Under the pieces are notes generated by a model, which did not search any database, was not told the origin of the DNA, and saw only the letters and a program-made list of their open reading frames with translations. Shown here piece after piece: positions 1-12,934 of a stretch of DNA of 64,000 nt. Source of the stretch: Amphirosellinia nigrospora. Lineage: Eukaryota > Ascomycota > Sordariomycetes > Xylariales > Xylariaceae. The translations under genes were made by a program, and so were the position numbers. Position 1 is the first letter of the stretch. The number at the start of each line of letters is the position of its first letter. The stretch lies in assembly GCA_004123355.1 (NCBI GenBank), contig SCHM01000002.1, positions 2,480,001-2,544,000 of the forward strand, given 5' to 3'.

Positions 1-3000
1 GCCACTTGTCGTCAGAGAGAACGACTGTTCCGTTGGTGCCATCAGCCCACTTCTCCTTGATCTCAGCATAACCCTGCAGCTTCGAGCCAACTTCGGTCGG
101 CAGCTTGGCGGAGAGGTATATGCGCTCAATGTACTTGGGAACAGTGATCTTTTCAACGCCCTCAGCGGCCAAGAGAATATGGAAGATACCATCAAGGGTA
201 GCGGGGTGAATGACGTAGGAAGATTCCACTTGAGCAGGCATCCAAGATTGGGTGTCAGGAACTTGGAGAGTTGCAACGACGGCATTGCCAGCAGTGTGCG
301 ACTCCTTGAGTGTCTTGAAAGTCTCGCCCAGCGCATGCCCAGTTTCTCAAACTTGGCGAGAACTCATCGCCGGTGTGGGGAGCCAATTCGGTGCCCTGGA
401 TGCGAGCATACTCGTTCTTGTATACTTCGTTGTTAGCGGCCTGCTCATCGGCAAAGCTAGTCGCGTGGTTGTCAGCTGCGTACTTCAGCGAGACGAGACC
501 AGTGCTGTGCTGAGTCCAGGTTCCATCACGGGTACGGCTAGAAATGCTGAACTCTTTCCAGTATGTTGTGAGAGACCTCGAAGCAACTCGCCAGTTGCGG
601 AGCTGGAGTTTGGTCTCGACAGGCTGATCCTCGTTGTCAGTGAGGACGATTGGTGCTCCGGGGAAAACATCTCGGAACTGGAAACCCTCAATGACTTTGC
701 CAGGCTCAGCGATTTGACGCATGGCCTCAACAACCATGGTCAGGAAGCCAGCAGCGGAGAACAGGAATATGTCCTGTACACCGTGGTGTCGAGCCCATGG
801 GATCTCAGTAGTGCGCAGGTAGTTTCGCCAAGCGGGCTCGGCGTCGCCGGAGAACACGTCGCGTGAACCGAGAATATCGTGCTTAGGTTCGCTCCGGTTC
901 TTGTAGGCGTAGGACAAAGCGGTCTCATACCAAAATCGCGTATTGTGGTTCCATGAGAAAGGAGGAGGTCCACAAGGAAGCTTGGAGCCTCCTGCTTGGA
1001 GTCGAGGTGATTGGCCTTGCTAACATCGATAGGGAGACCCTTCTGAAAGAGGATACCAACGCCCTTGAGAGTGGTTCGGATCGCGTCCTCCTTGCGCATC
1101 AGCAAACTGAACAAGTTCAGCTCGGAGGGCTGCGCTGCATGGGCCTTGATAATCTGCTTGACAGGTCCCTGTAGGGCACCGTGAGGTCCAACTTCCATCA
1201 AAACAATGGGCTTACCGGAAACAGTGGGCTCGCTCAGAATGCCGGCTAGAGCTGGTCCGAAACGGACGCAGTTAACCATGTTGTCAACCCAGTACTGAGG
1301 GTCTAGAAGGGCGGCGTCATCGGTCTCCTTGCCGGTGACAGAAGAGAACATGCGAGCAGAGGTGGGTTCACCGCCTGTAATGCCCTTCATGGACTCATAG
1401 TAGGGTTCGGCTAGTTTTCTCATGTAAGGACTGTGGTAAGGAGTCTTAACTAGAAGCTTCCTAGCCCAGGCTTGGCTACCAATGACGTTAAGTACCTCAT
1501 CGATGCCCTCAGCACTGCCGGAAAGGGTCACACTCTCAGGGCTGTTTACACAAGCAACGACGGGCTTGGGGTCAGAAGTGCATTGGTCGATGAAAGGCTG
1601 CACAGCTTCCTCCCCAAGGGCGACTGCCAACATAGAGCCGGTGATGTTGAGACTGGCGGATAGACGACCACGATGGTAAGCAACGGTCCAAGCGGCCTCG
1701 CGAGAAAGGGCACCTTTGGCGTATGCGGCAGCGATCTCACCACTGGAGTGGCCAACGGTGAAATCAGGAGCTGCGCCCATTCTTTAAGAAGATCCACAAG
1801 ACCAACTTGAACCGCCGTACAAGCAGGCTGACTGATCTGGGGTTCGTTAACCCGCGAATCCGCCTGACCCTTTCCAAGCTCTTCAACAAGATCCCATTCA
1901 CAGCCAAGGCTCTTGAGGTGGGCAGCAGCTTCCTCGATACGAGTTCGGTACGTACGATAAGCAAGGAGTTCTCGGCCCATACCGAACCACTGAGCACCCT
2001 GACCTGTGAAGACCCACACAGAGGCGAGGTTGTCGGAGGGACGCAAATGCTTGGCGGGAGTCTCGAGCTCCTTCACAGCCTCGTCGAGGTCCGAAGCGAC
2101 GACGAATGAGGCCAAGGGTGGCGAGTTCGGCGTGCCGACATCGTATAAGCCAATCGCTTCAGGTGAGTAGGAGCCTCAGTGGCGAGGACGCTTCCCTCCT
2201 TCAGATACGATTGCAGGTCCTTGGCAGTTCTCGCAATGCCATTCTGTTCATGGTGGGACCAGACAATGAGCTGAGGAGTGGAGGAAATGACACCCAAATC
2301 CTCGACGCTGCCAACATCAGAGACCGGAGTTGTGGTGCCTTCTGTGCTAACAGCCTCGGAGTTCATGACGCTGGTAGCGAAAGCCGAAGATGCCATAGAG
2401 ATGGGGATCTCAGTTTCGGGGGATAGAAGGGTAGGTCGGGGAACGACGGGAGTAGTGTTGTGACGACCGATAAGCCCCGGCTGCTGAGATAATTGTAAGC
2501 ATCGTCGATAATACAGTGAGCGTTGGTACCACCATATCCAAATGAGTTGATACTGGCACGTCGTAGACCATTAGTGGGCCAAGGAAGAAGCTCGGTGGGA
2601 ACGGAAAGGTTCCATTCCTTCAGCAAAATCTTGGGGTTGGCTTTTTCGAACCAGATGTTGGGGGGATTTGGCCCTTTTCCAGAGCATAAATCGCCTTAGT
2701 GAGACCGGCAATACCGGCACCAGCCTCCAAATGACCGATGTTGGACTTCACGGAACCAACATAGAGAGGGAAGTCTGAAGAGTGATATTTGCTAAAGACC
2801 TTGGAAATAGCAGCAGTCTCCAACGGGTCACCGGCAGGCGTACCAGGGCCGTGAGCCTCGAAGTAGGTCGTGTTCTCGGGTGACAAGTTTGCGTTGATGT
2901 ACGCGGCCCGGATCAAGTCTTCCTGCGACTCGGCAGAGGGCAGGTTGATACCGGGAGTTCGACCATCGTGGGTCACCGAGGTTCCTCGAACGACCGCACG

Positions 3001-3991
3001 AATGCAGTCACCATCTCTCAGAGCATCGACCAAGGACTTGACGACGATGAAAGATACACCCTCACCACGGGAATAACCGTTGGCCTTGTGGTCGAATGAT
3101 TGCGACTTGCCGTCCTTAGACAAAAACGACAAGGTGCTGAGATGGTTGGAAGTGTGGGGTGCCAGAATCAAGTTAGTGGCACCAACGAGAGCCTATATCA
3201 TTGTCAACATTAAGCCACGTATTTATGCTAGGTTTCGTCTCCACATACCATGTTTGACTCTCCGGTACGAATGCTTTGCATGGCTAGATGCAAGCAGACA
3301 AGAGACGACGAGCAAGCGGTATCAAGCGTCAAGCTAGGTCCCTTCAAGTCAAAGTACCAAGAAATTCGGTTGGACACCATGGCCGTACCCATAGAACCGT
3401 TAGCTTCGTAACGACTAGATAGGCGTTAGTTGAGACTTCAAGACGTTGAGCGGGAAAACCTACGGGTAGTCGTCAGGGTCAATCGCGCGAATCGCAGCGT
3501 AATCCCTAACACAGGTGCCCAGGTAGCATCCCATCTTGGCTTGAGCAACATCGGCCATTGTTAGGCCGGCTATACATTCATCGTTAGCTGGTCCTATTCT
3601 TCAAACACCGGCCGAGTCCTAGCCTTACCTGATTCCAAAGCCTCATATGAGAGCTCGAGAGCAAGTCTCTGCTGGGGTCCATGGCATGGGCCTCCTGAGC
3701 AGAGATCTTGAAGAAAGGAGCATCGAATAGGCCAACATCAGAAGAGATGAAATGGCCTTTCCGGGTGCTCGTTGTTCCCTGGTGCTCGGCACTGGGGTGG
3801 TAGAATCCATCAATGTTGTAACGCTCCTTTGGTACGTCCGTCAACGCACTCCTGGCCTGGGAGACCATATCCCAAAGTTTGTCTGGGGTCGACGCATCTC
3901 CCGGAAATCTGCCTGAAACGCCCACAATGGCAATGGGCATCGGGCCATCCTTGGCGAGGATGGACTCGATTTCTTGTTGTGACATGGCCAT
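1..3991 (-). CDS. Highly reducing type I polyketide synthase, N-terminal KS-AT-DH part (cut by window edge)
   Basis: An iterative polyketide synthase building a reduced polyketide chain in the cytosol. Exons are 3991-3629, 3569-3464, 3414-3249 and 3192 to beyond base 1, joined by three GT-AG introns of 48-59 bp. The start MAMSQQ is chosen because the ATG has an AAAATGGCC context and lies just before the ketosynthase motif [14 protein letters not shown] (about 15-430) has DTACSSS with Cys191, EAHGPGT with His326 and [11 protein letters not shown] with His366. AT (about 600-900) has [12 protein letters not shown] and GHSSGE. DH begins near 980 with a [14 protein letters not shown] motif and, further left, a second motif LDGIFH. 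Eight single-base frameshifts (near 3676, 2662, 2476, 2112, 1777, 964, 358 and 328) break the frame, each explained by one missing base, mostly in a homopolymer. Methyltransferase, ER, KR and ACP domains would lie left of the window. The DH motif has Ser where Pro is usual. Confidence 0.9.
3193..3628 (-). other. Three spliceosomal introns of the PKS gene and two small exons
   Basis: Introns at 3628-3570, 3463-3415 and 3248-3193 start GTAAGG, GTAGGT and GTATGT and end ATAG, CTAG and ATAG. Splicing them joins the KS segments ALES-AGLTM, DDYP-RYEANG and ESNM-ALVGAT without a gap. The total of the first three exons, counting one base lost in the first, is 636, exactly 212 codons. Small size is typical of filamentous ascomycetes. 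Confidence 0.85.
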
Positions 3992-5731
3992 TTTGAGAGG
4001 GTATATTGGTTGTTGGACGTGGGTATGTACGTAGGTGGTAGGTATACGGTGAGGTAAAGGGTATATACAGTCTAGATAGGTCGTTAAAGAATGTGGAAGT
4101 TGAATAACAGGCTTGAGGAAGAGGGTATGTTGGAACCCTCGTGTGTTGAACAATGGATTCTATAGCTCTATGAGGAAGAAGGCGCCCCGACTTCGTTAAA
4201 TCGTAAAGACCACAAGGAAAAGAAGTTGTAAGACACAATACTCTCTCGAAAACGGGAGTCAAGGGCTCGTGGAGTTATATACAGTAGCACCAGCACACGG
4301 GAACCCTATGGTCCGCCGACGTGTCCCCACGTTGAGCTTGGATTCCATGCATAGTGAGCGCACTACAAGTCTGCCAGTCAGTCAGCATCATGATAAGGCG
4401 GAGACAGTCAGAGGGTGGCGCGCGTACGAGAACGTCTGGACAACGGGTTCCGCGCCGGGCTTACGGTACTATCCCGCAGTAGCAGTAACGTTGGTTTCAG
4501 GGTATCGAGGTACCACATCTTGCCAAGGGGATCCCGAGACGGGGGCAGGGCCATAGTCGAGCTAAGATACCGTAGAGCGCTCATCACACGATACTATAAA
4601 CCATGTAGTGTACCTCCTAGCTACAGACATGGGCAAAGCTTAGCAGCCAGCAGAGGCCATGAGACGGACGAATTAACAGTCAGCCTTAGCCGTTCGAGCC
4701 AGTCGAAGCTGTGGGCCTAGGCTGGCCCCTGGACAATTCGCTGCAATTCGCATCTTCGGATCTTCATCAGGCGCCACTCAGCCGGACGGTGTCGTGGGAT
4801 GAGTGGATAGTCGTGGGTACGCGAGAGTTATTCTACGGTACAGTACACGCATGCCGATGCGGAGGTGAGGCGTGGGAACAAGTACTCTGAAGGTCGAGCG
4901 GTACGACAACGAGTGCCCGCCCTTGCAACGTCTTACTACTAAACTGTTTGGGCTGACGGAGGGTGTGTGCTGATTGGCTCAATTGAGACTGGCTGTGGTA
5001 GCTGATTGGCCGTTGGCCACTTGCTAAACATGTGCCAAGTACCACTAGAACTGCTATACTTCTAACACCTGCTGCACTTATGTCGCTGCACGCTCGGCTG
5101 AAGAACAGCATCCTACCTGCCCAGGCTAGTGCCGATTTTATAAGCAGAATAATGCCTATACTGTAAGGTAGCGAGTATTACTTGCTTGCTTACTTACATG
5201 AGCAGTATGACGGCGGGTCGACCAGTAAACCGATCATCGCCGAGGCTGGTGTCGCCGCGTTTTACAGCCTCAAAAATAGAACAAGGGCACGCTTGATCGC
5301 TACAGTGCCTACAGTAGTTAGTTACCTGGTCGTACAGTACGCTCTAGCAGTGGAAAATCGCTGCTCTGGTTGCCTAGTTAGTGCAAATCTACTGTCGCTC
5401 CTCTCGCGTCATTTCACTTACTGTACTGTTCTCGAGAAATATGCTTAAAACCTTAATCTCTGTGCCACATTGTCGCATTAGTACGGCTGCACTATGCCGT
5501 CAACCGTTGGTCTGGCTTGCCCTGGGCAGCACCCTAGGCGCGAGCGAGTACACTAAGACTGACCGCATCTCGGCCAAAACCCCCCGATGCTCCCCCTTCT
5601 CTTTTGCCCGCAGCTGCCGGTTGTGACTTCTTGTGTGTCTAGAAGCCCCCCCGCTAAGAGCAGACCCAGGAGTACGACTACGCTACACTAGCGCAGCAGC
5701 AGCTCGTGGTCCTCATCTGTGGCAAACAGCC

Positions 5732-5785
5732 AAAGAATACAAAGAATACAAAGAATACAAAGAATACAAAGAATACAAAGAACAC
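5732..5785. repeat. Minisatellite, 9-bp unit x 6
   Basis: Six head-to-tail copies of aaagaatac, the last one changed to aaagaacac. The unit is a multiple of three and reads KEY repeated on the plus strand, but the surrounding 78-codon frame has no other sign of being coding. Confidence 0.9.
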
Positions 5786-8700
5786 AGGGCGGGACTGCAC
5801 GACAATGGGTTGACCCAGGCTCACCCCCAGTCGGCTCTACCGAAGCATGCTTGCTGCTGCTGCTACTAATACCACTATGTAAGTATGTATGAAGCCGCCA
5901 TCTCTGTCAAAATAAGCCGGGCCGAAGAAACCCGGGAGTCTCTACACTAAAACCCAGACCAAGTGATACAGGGCGCTATAACTTCTTACAGTAATCAGCC
6001 AGGTTATATAAGATCACTCATCAACCCCTCTATTGCTATACACATTCGCTGCGGCTCTCGCTTTTCATGTGCCGTTATCTGGTGCATGGCGACTGAGCCC
6101 GCGCATTCGGCTGCTCCTCGATGATCCGACATCACGGGACCGATTATCAAAATACGGTGAGGCTTTCCTGGCTGGATCGGCGCAGCTTCCACTCCATAAG
6201 GGTCTATAGTTGATGTATGTTGGCGGGGTCTATCGTGATTGAGAGACTCAACTGGGTAAGTATATGTATGTTGGTAACCTTATCTCGAGGGAGGGTAGTG
6301 TTGTCGTTCAATCTAAAAGCCCTGGGCAGTACCCTGAACATGGAAAGCTAAGGTTGCATTGCATACCAAAGTATCTACCAACACGTAGTAACCGAATAAG
6401 ACTACCCAAGCACGCAAGATAGGTACATAGAGGTATCCGCATCGAGTGGAATCTTTGGAGTGGGTAAGTTGAACCAAAACCATGTCAACTCCAATGCCGA
6501 GCTGTTGCCGCGCTCTCTGCCCCGGGACCCCGTAACTGACCCCGTAACTGACCCTGACCCCGGTTGCAAGAGACCCGCGCAACTCAGTGAAGCGATTCGC
6601 CTCCCGCAGTGAGAGCAATGTTCTTCTGGAAATGGAGGCGGTCTGACCTAATTGGCTTCCCTAAATGGTACCGAAAGGGGAACAAGCCGACGGATAACTT
6701 ATCATAACTGCAGCTCACCCCACGGCTTTGCATCAAGTTCCCACAATCTCATACACACTTGTTTCCAATGCCACTCGCGTGGGTATCTGGATGGGGCTTG
6801 CCCATCTTCGCGCCCCAGATACAACCATTCCCATATTAGTGATCATTACTTAAGGTAATTGTTATCACGAAATCCCCCGCTCTGCATAATGATAGCCGAT
6901 GTGCCATGTTACATATCTCCTATCATAACCAGACGACCCTTCCCGAGAGTTGTTTCAATACTGGTAGACATAAGGTCACCATCGTGAGTAGTCATCAAGC
7001 CTCATCTAGTCTAGTTACTTAAGCTCGTTACCAGTTCAAAAGAAGTACACTGTACGTTGTTTCTACCATGTGGTTGTTTGGTACCACGAGATTAAAGGAG
7101 CAGTATCCCAAGTGCGCCACAGGCTTATATCTATCCTACCTAACTATAGTTAATTAGCATAGTAAGTCTATCGAGTCTAACAGTGAGGCTTCCGGAATAT
7201 CTTCTATGAATAGAACAGATCCGGCTAATCCTCCTAGATCGGGGGACCCGCAAGACAGCCAGTCAGATTTGCGGTCTACCACGGGAGAGGGATAGGCCCA
7301 TTAAGTTGCCGGCCGGCCGGCTGTTTTCTAAATGGAGCCGCGGGTGCAGTCCACCCGAGAAAGCGTATACACTTAGTTACCCACATACCCCTGAGGTAAT
7401 CACAGTGCTTCTTAGCCGGCAGCGCAGACAAGTTTCAAGTCAGCTGGTTATAATATACGTAACTTTCCTTCTATCTGATGTTTTCAAGAGACACCAAGCG
7501 TTATCTTCCTTGCGCTTCTGTACAGTGTACGCTCGTCTACATTCATCGGCTTGGTCTAGATCTTGGTGTATATTAAGATTACCGATATCTAGACATGGGT
7601 TTCCCCACGATGAATAATCGTAGATCGAAACGTACTTGCGAGCTTAATTTCTCTATTAATAGTCTTTAAAAAGAGGAGAAAACTCCCCAATTTGGTAAAA
7701 TATAGAATTTGCCAATCCAGCTAGGCTCAATTGCCAAAATACACAACTATTGAAAGCCAAGCAGTTGTCTAGTTACCAGGTGAATGGATACAGACAGATT
7801 CCATCTCAGCGAAGCCCAACCATCATTGCGACCCAAGCAGTCGGAATTTTGGTCTGTAACATGCATTTTAGTCTATAGCATGCAAAGGCACTCTCACGTA
7901 ATACATCCATCCAACTTACCACTATCCAAGGACACGCTTGAAGGCTCCATTTCCGTAGCCCACGTCGCCACGTGCGGTGCTACTATGTAGAAGGCTAGCA
8001 GTGGGCCCAGGAACTAGGTATTGTCCACACAGTGAGGAAGATAAGATTCGACACTACGAGTGCATATTGTGGTTTCGAGAGCTACATGAGACAAGGTCGA
8101 ATAGGATCCTGCCTAGCCTTACTTATGGCAGAACAAACCCAGAGACGAAATTCTTGACGAGGTTGTGAGGCAAGAGATAGATCATGCAGCGGTTACTCCG
8201 AGAGATCTTCGGCACATATTACTGCAAGTAGATGGCTTGCATTGTGTAACATCCTATTCAGGTAACTAACCGCCTAAGCAGAACCACATGGAACTTCACT
8301 TCGAATGCCAGCAAGGATGATAGCTGGTGAATAGTATTCCTGAGGTGGAGTCTATTCTAGATGCTATGGAATCATGTATAGGTAGATATCCACACGTGAT
8401 AACTCATTCGCGAAATCCAGAACAGAGTCTCTGTAGTTTGAAAATACAAGTTATCTGGCCTATTCTAGATTTTGTTCGGATCCATTGTTGGCTCATTCTT
8501 TCTAGGAAGGTTTCTTAATGGGAACAATTCAAAACATATAACTCATTACGGTCAAATAATCAATTTGGCTGGCTAGCTAAAGAGTTAGGTTCATTTAATC
8601 TCATTCTTTACTTTACTATTTGAGCTTAGAAGATAGAAAAGGTACTGATTGCGTGTCTACTCTAGGTCAGTCTGGTCCCCCCATTCAAATATTCTTTTTA

Positions 8701-9280
8701 TTATAACTACTCATTTTTCACGTATCAAATAAATCTATAAATTTGATCATTATTCATTCAACTCACTCCTCTACACCTCTACGGCATACATTTAGATAAT
8801 GGCCTAGGCATATTCCGTAGACCAAGCCACAGCTGACGTAGACAGCTTACCTATTCCTCTTTACCTAATATAGAAAAGCTAGAGGCTTGGAAGGTGATTA
8901 TTCGAGCAACCATTGTTCAATCAGCGTATCTATAGGCATTAGTCTCGAGTTTCAGGTCTTGTGGGGTCAATGGTTGTTTGACAAGTAGCTTCGAGGCTGA
9001 AAAGAGGCGTTTATAGAGCAACAATGCCATGAAGCAGATGGGAATCGTAGATTCGACATTTGCCGCCAATAGATCAAACTCCGGCAAAAGCTGAGACGTG
9101 CTGCTACTGAGACAGGATTAATAAGGTTAGTTGCATGTGCCTACTGTGCTGCGATGTTCCCGGCAGCTATACTATATTGTACGTCCCCTGTACCTTGTGT
9201 GCCTACTGAAGTATATGTATACCACAAAGACGTTGCTTCTTGATTCCATCGTGTAGGCGATTTTATCTAAGCCTACCTGC

Positions 9281-9316
9281 TACCTGATCTACCTGATCTA
9301 CCTGATCTACCTGATC
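9281..9316. repeat. Minisatellite, 9-bp unit x 4
   Basis: Four perfect head-to-tail copies of tacctgatc, preceded by a partial unit (tacctg at about 9275). It lies in the gene-poor stretch upstream of the PKS and has no coding context. Confidence 0.9.
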
Positions 9317-12300
9317 TGCCCTAATGCCATGTCTCGCATTAAGTTGTTTCTTGTATTGCTGCGCCACGAGTTTGCAGATGCGGGATGCGAAGATCATAGA
9401 GTAAATAGGCGGCATCGCGGTTCAAAATGGACCGATAAAGGCCGCAAAAGATTACTACTATCTAACAATGCAACTACACTACACAGACACTACACTCTGC
9501 ACGGACCCGAGACGGAAACACTAGGTCGGTAGCTTGCTGACTGTTCCACCGTTGCACGTTTGGCGTGCAGACTGGTTACTGGATTGGTGTGGTGCACACC
9601 GCTACGGCATCCCACCAACCCTACCCAGGCCCTACCTAGGTACCTACTAATAGTAAGTCCCGCCGCCAAGATACGGTTGGATCTCGCCATGCAGCGGGGT
9701 GGGGCCCTGTCGAGTGTGGCGGCTGCATAGCCTCGAAATGCCAGCCGGCATTCTTCAAGGTTCCCTCTTGGATCGTGCCATGCCCATGCCCATGCTACCT
9801 CATGCAAGCCGGGTGTTATGCTTATCATTTATCCCGCTGATGTTGAATTCTGTGCATTGTTTGCGCCTCAGCCCCCAGCCTCTAATTCGCCGGCACTCAT
9901 GTTACCGTCACCGCGTTGCTGAGTAAGATGATACTGTGTGCTCCTTCAGCACAGGCTCACCGGCATTTTCGTCCGTCCAGGAGCGAAAAAAAAATTTAAA
10001 AAATCGGATGACCACGTTGATCGAGATCATTAATCGGTTCAAACGAATTGTTGTTATCGATGATAGGCTATTTCGCGCTGCTCTGTACCACCTCGCGTCC
10101 TGTCGAATCTTTCTTCATTTGGCATGTCGGTCCTCTTACCCCGACAGCTGCCGTTTCCGTCGGCGTGCGTTAGGCGGCTATCTAACTCAACCCTCCTCAG
10201 GTCCGGAGTCGCCGTAGATTAAGCGTTGCAGGCAGGGCTGCTGCCGGGCTGGAACAGGGCCGGGTCCTATCTAGGCCTGAATGATCGGCCACAAGGAATA
10301 ACATTGCCGAGCTATACTACTGTAAGCTAGGAAGAAAGACGCTATCCGGCTATACGAGTATCGCAGCAACCTGCATAGCTCCTCCTCCCCACGAAATGCG
10401 GAAAAGCTTAGCAACTAGATAATCTAGATGGCCATATCGTAAGTAAGTAAGCAACCGTCAAAAGCTAAAGGAAGGGACATTGAATTCTCGGATGCATCGG
10501 TCAAAATGGTGGGCTAGTGCTGCCGAAACCTAGCTGGATACTATGAAACAGAGCATGTCCTACACCTGATTAGGAATGTCGGGGAAACCTACGACGACCT
10601 CGGGACCGTTTCAAGCTTACCTAATCCTTTCGCGATCTTAGCTATTGCCTTTGTAAGTGGGATAATTCCGCTGTATACGGGTACGTGTTAAAGAATGCCC
10701 GAGGTTTTGGAACTTATCTTTAAAAGTATAACGAAAGATCTAGCAAGGACTTTATTCCGCTACCCTCTATCCCTTTTGTGGAAAGGAATTTTGCGAGATT
10801 AGGATTGACATAGAGAAGCCTGATAAGAGGGTAAGTCTGAACCGTCAAATTTGGCTAGATACTCATTCGCGTGAATCCAACTAGTACATACTGTACATAG
10901 TATACTATCTTAAGACCTATAAACCCAAGGCTGTGCAAGAAAGAGCTTTCTATATATAGACCAGCCTAGTTGGCGGAGGTGTGAACACCTTCAAGCAACG
11001 AGTAATCAGATTGCGTCATTATTGATAAAAGTAAAAAAAACAGATGAAAACCAATACCTAGATTCTGGCCCGAGCATCGACGCGAGCATTTTTGGCGTGG
11101 CGATAAGCTGAAGGCGTCAGTGTTTCTGTTAAGGCTTAGTAATTTACTAAGTTACTAGTGTTCACAACTAAACACCACATCGAAATATAGTGATAGCCTC
11201 TACGTGGACTAGGGATACTAGTAGGGTATGAGGCTTAATGTAAGTGCTTACATTAACGTTTTTTGGTTGTATGCCTTGAATCGTGTAACTGAGCCCACTC
11301 TGTTGTGTTACTCTGTGGCGGTGAAGCTATGTATTACGGGTTTGAGACATTTCCAGATGCTATACAACTCGAGTTATAATCGCGTAGCATTAAACATCCA
11401 AGGCATCAAAGGCCACCCAGTATTAAGCGTATGTGTCAAGATATCATAGAGGTTTAAGCAGGTAAAGACTATCGTTGTTACGTGGAAGAGCTTTAACTAC
11501 CTTCGGGGTTACTCCTCGGCTATATACCCGGATTTAATTTTTTTCAAGAAGGCATCCTAATACTTAGATCTGAGCCGATTATTTCTCACAGGCGAATTTA
11601 CACGTAAGAACGTAACCAGTCAAGAAACACAGGTTCTCGTTCTGTACAACACAAGCAAACTCTAAATTAGTTCCATGAGAGCAGTCAAAGAGTGAATCAA
11701 TGTAGACCCGACATTAACTCATCCAAAATTTTATCTCGCCGGACTAAGCAGTTTGTAGAAAGCTACTAACAACTCGAGCTTAAGCATTTTCCATATCCCT
11801 TACATGTCGATTACCCACATCCATAATTGATAGTCTAGCGGGCACACAATACACCGGCTGACAAACTCGCGGCTGAAGTATAGAATAATTCACATACATT
11901 ATCTCCGTGCTTTCTCGATATCGTGGCGCCGCGGAGCAAGGGAAACTCCGTCGATGGACTGTTCTAGCCCGCGAATGTGTTTCCCGAATCTTTCGCCTGA
12001 TTGGTACTCAGAGAATGTATTAGAATGGAGGCGGTCTAACACCGCTTCTTAGAAATGTAAAATCGGATTTGCCGGGATTCGCCCGAGAGATCATAAATAT
12101 GCTTACCCGAGACCGGTGAAGTTACTTGTTACAAGTATCTATGGATCCTGGGTTGTGCATCCCAAGTATCGGACTCTGGTCAGGATTATCCGAGGGTAAC
12201 TTCGGACCTCCGAACCCGACAGTTGCAGAGGAATCGGAAATAAGAAATGAAGCCTATGGGTATACACTAGAATTCTCCTACTTCGAAGGAAACGAGGGAG

Positions 12301-12934
12301 TAGACTTTCACAGATCTCTTGACTCTATAGAAGAATTATCATAATCTCAACATATTCAAAGCCCTTCATATGCCAGGAACAAGAATCCAGACACACTAGT
12401 CAGACAACGAGACTCCGTGTTTATAGCCAAATAGTCACATAGAGCCCACGGAGATGGCTTCACTTACTCTCCGTGCAACAATGGACGTCTACACCCCACC
12501 CCTACGAGGTCCATGACATCATACAAGCTCTTGTCACACGAATACATATCTATTTACATGTGCCGTAGATTGTGGCGGCTTATTGGAACATCGTATGAAC
12601 TAAAGTTGGGTGTGGGTAGAAAGTGCGTGAAAGCTGTCTAAACCACCTTCGTAGGCTAGCTAGTCCTTTGCTATTTATATGTATGTTCGTTGTTACGGAA
12701 TAAAGGGCCATAGCCGTAACATAGTCATAGATAAACAACTAATTAGCATTCTAACAAGCCTGTCGTTATAATATTAGCATCTAACTATCTAGACACAAAC
12801 ACACATTCACCCCCTATATGATTTATTTTAGAGTATTACCAGGGGTAATAACTACAAGGAACAACATTTCCTTCATAGCATGAATTAATTGTCTCTCTAA
12901 ATTAGCAACATAACGACCGCATGTGAATAGCTAT

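Larger units (their letters stand above)
3992..12934. other. Long stretch without recognisable genes (PKS upstream region)
   Basis: About 9 kb between the PKS start and the end of the dehydratase gene. Every open frame is under about 110 codons, lacks a recognisable motif and lies among other frames of equal length. The first 300 bases presumably hold the PKS leader and promoter; TATA-like stretches occur near 4057 and 4273. Composition is balanced to slightly AT-rich, unlike the RIP block, so this is not heavily mutated repeat DNA. Two 9-bp minisatellites (5732, 9281) are the only clear structures. I saw no tRNA box B. It may be long regulatory sequence, worn-out genes or unrecognised species-specific genes. 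Confidence 0.6.

Noticed and set aside
252-866. 204-codon plus-strand frame over the PKS
   Set aside because: It is antisense to the DH domain, which has clear family motifs on the minus strand.
12126-12344. 72-codon acidic frame in the gene desert
   Set aside because: No motif, no supporting neighbour or splice pattern.
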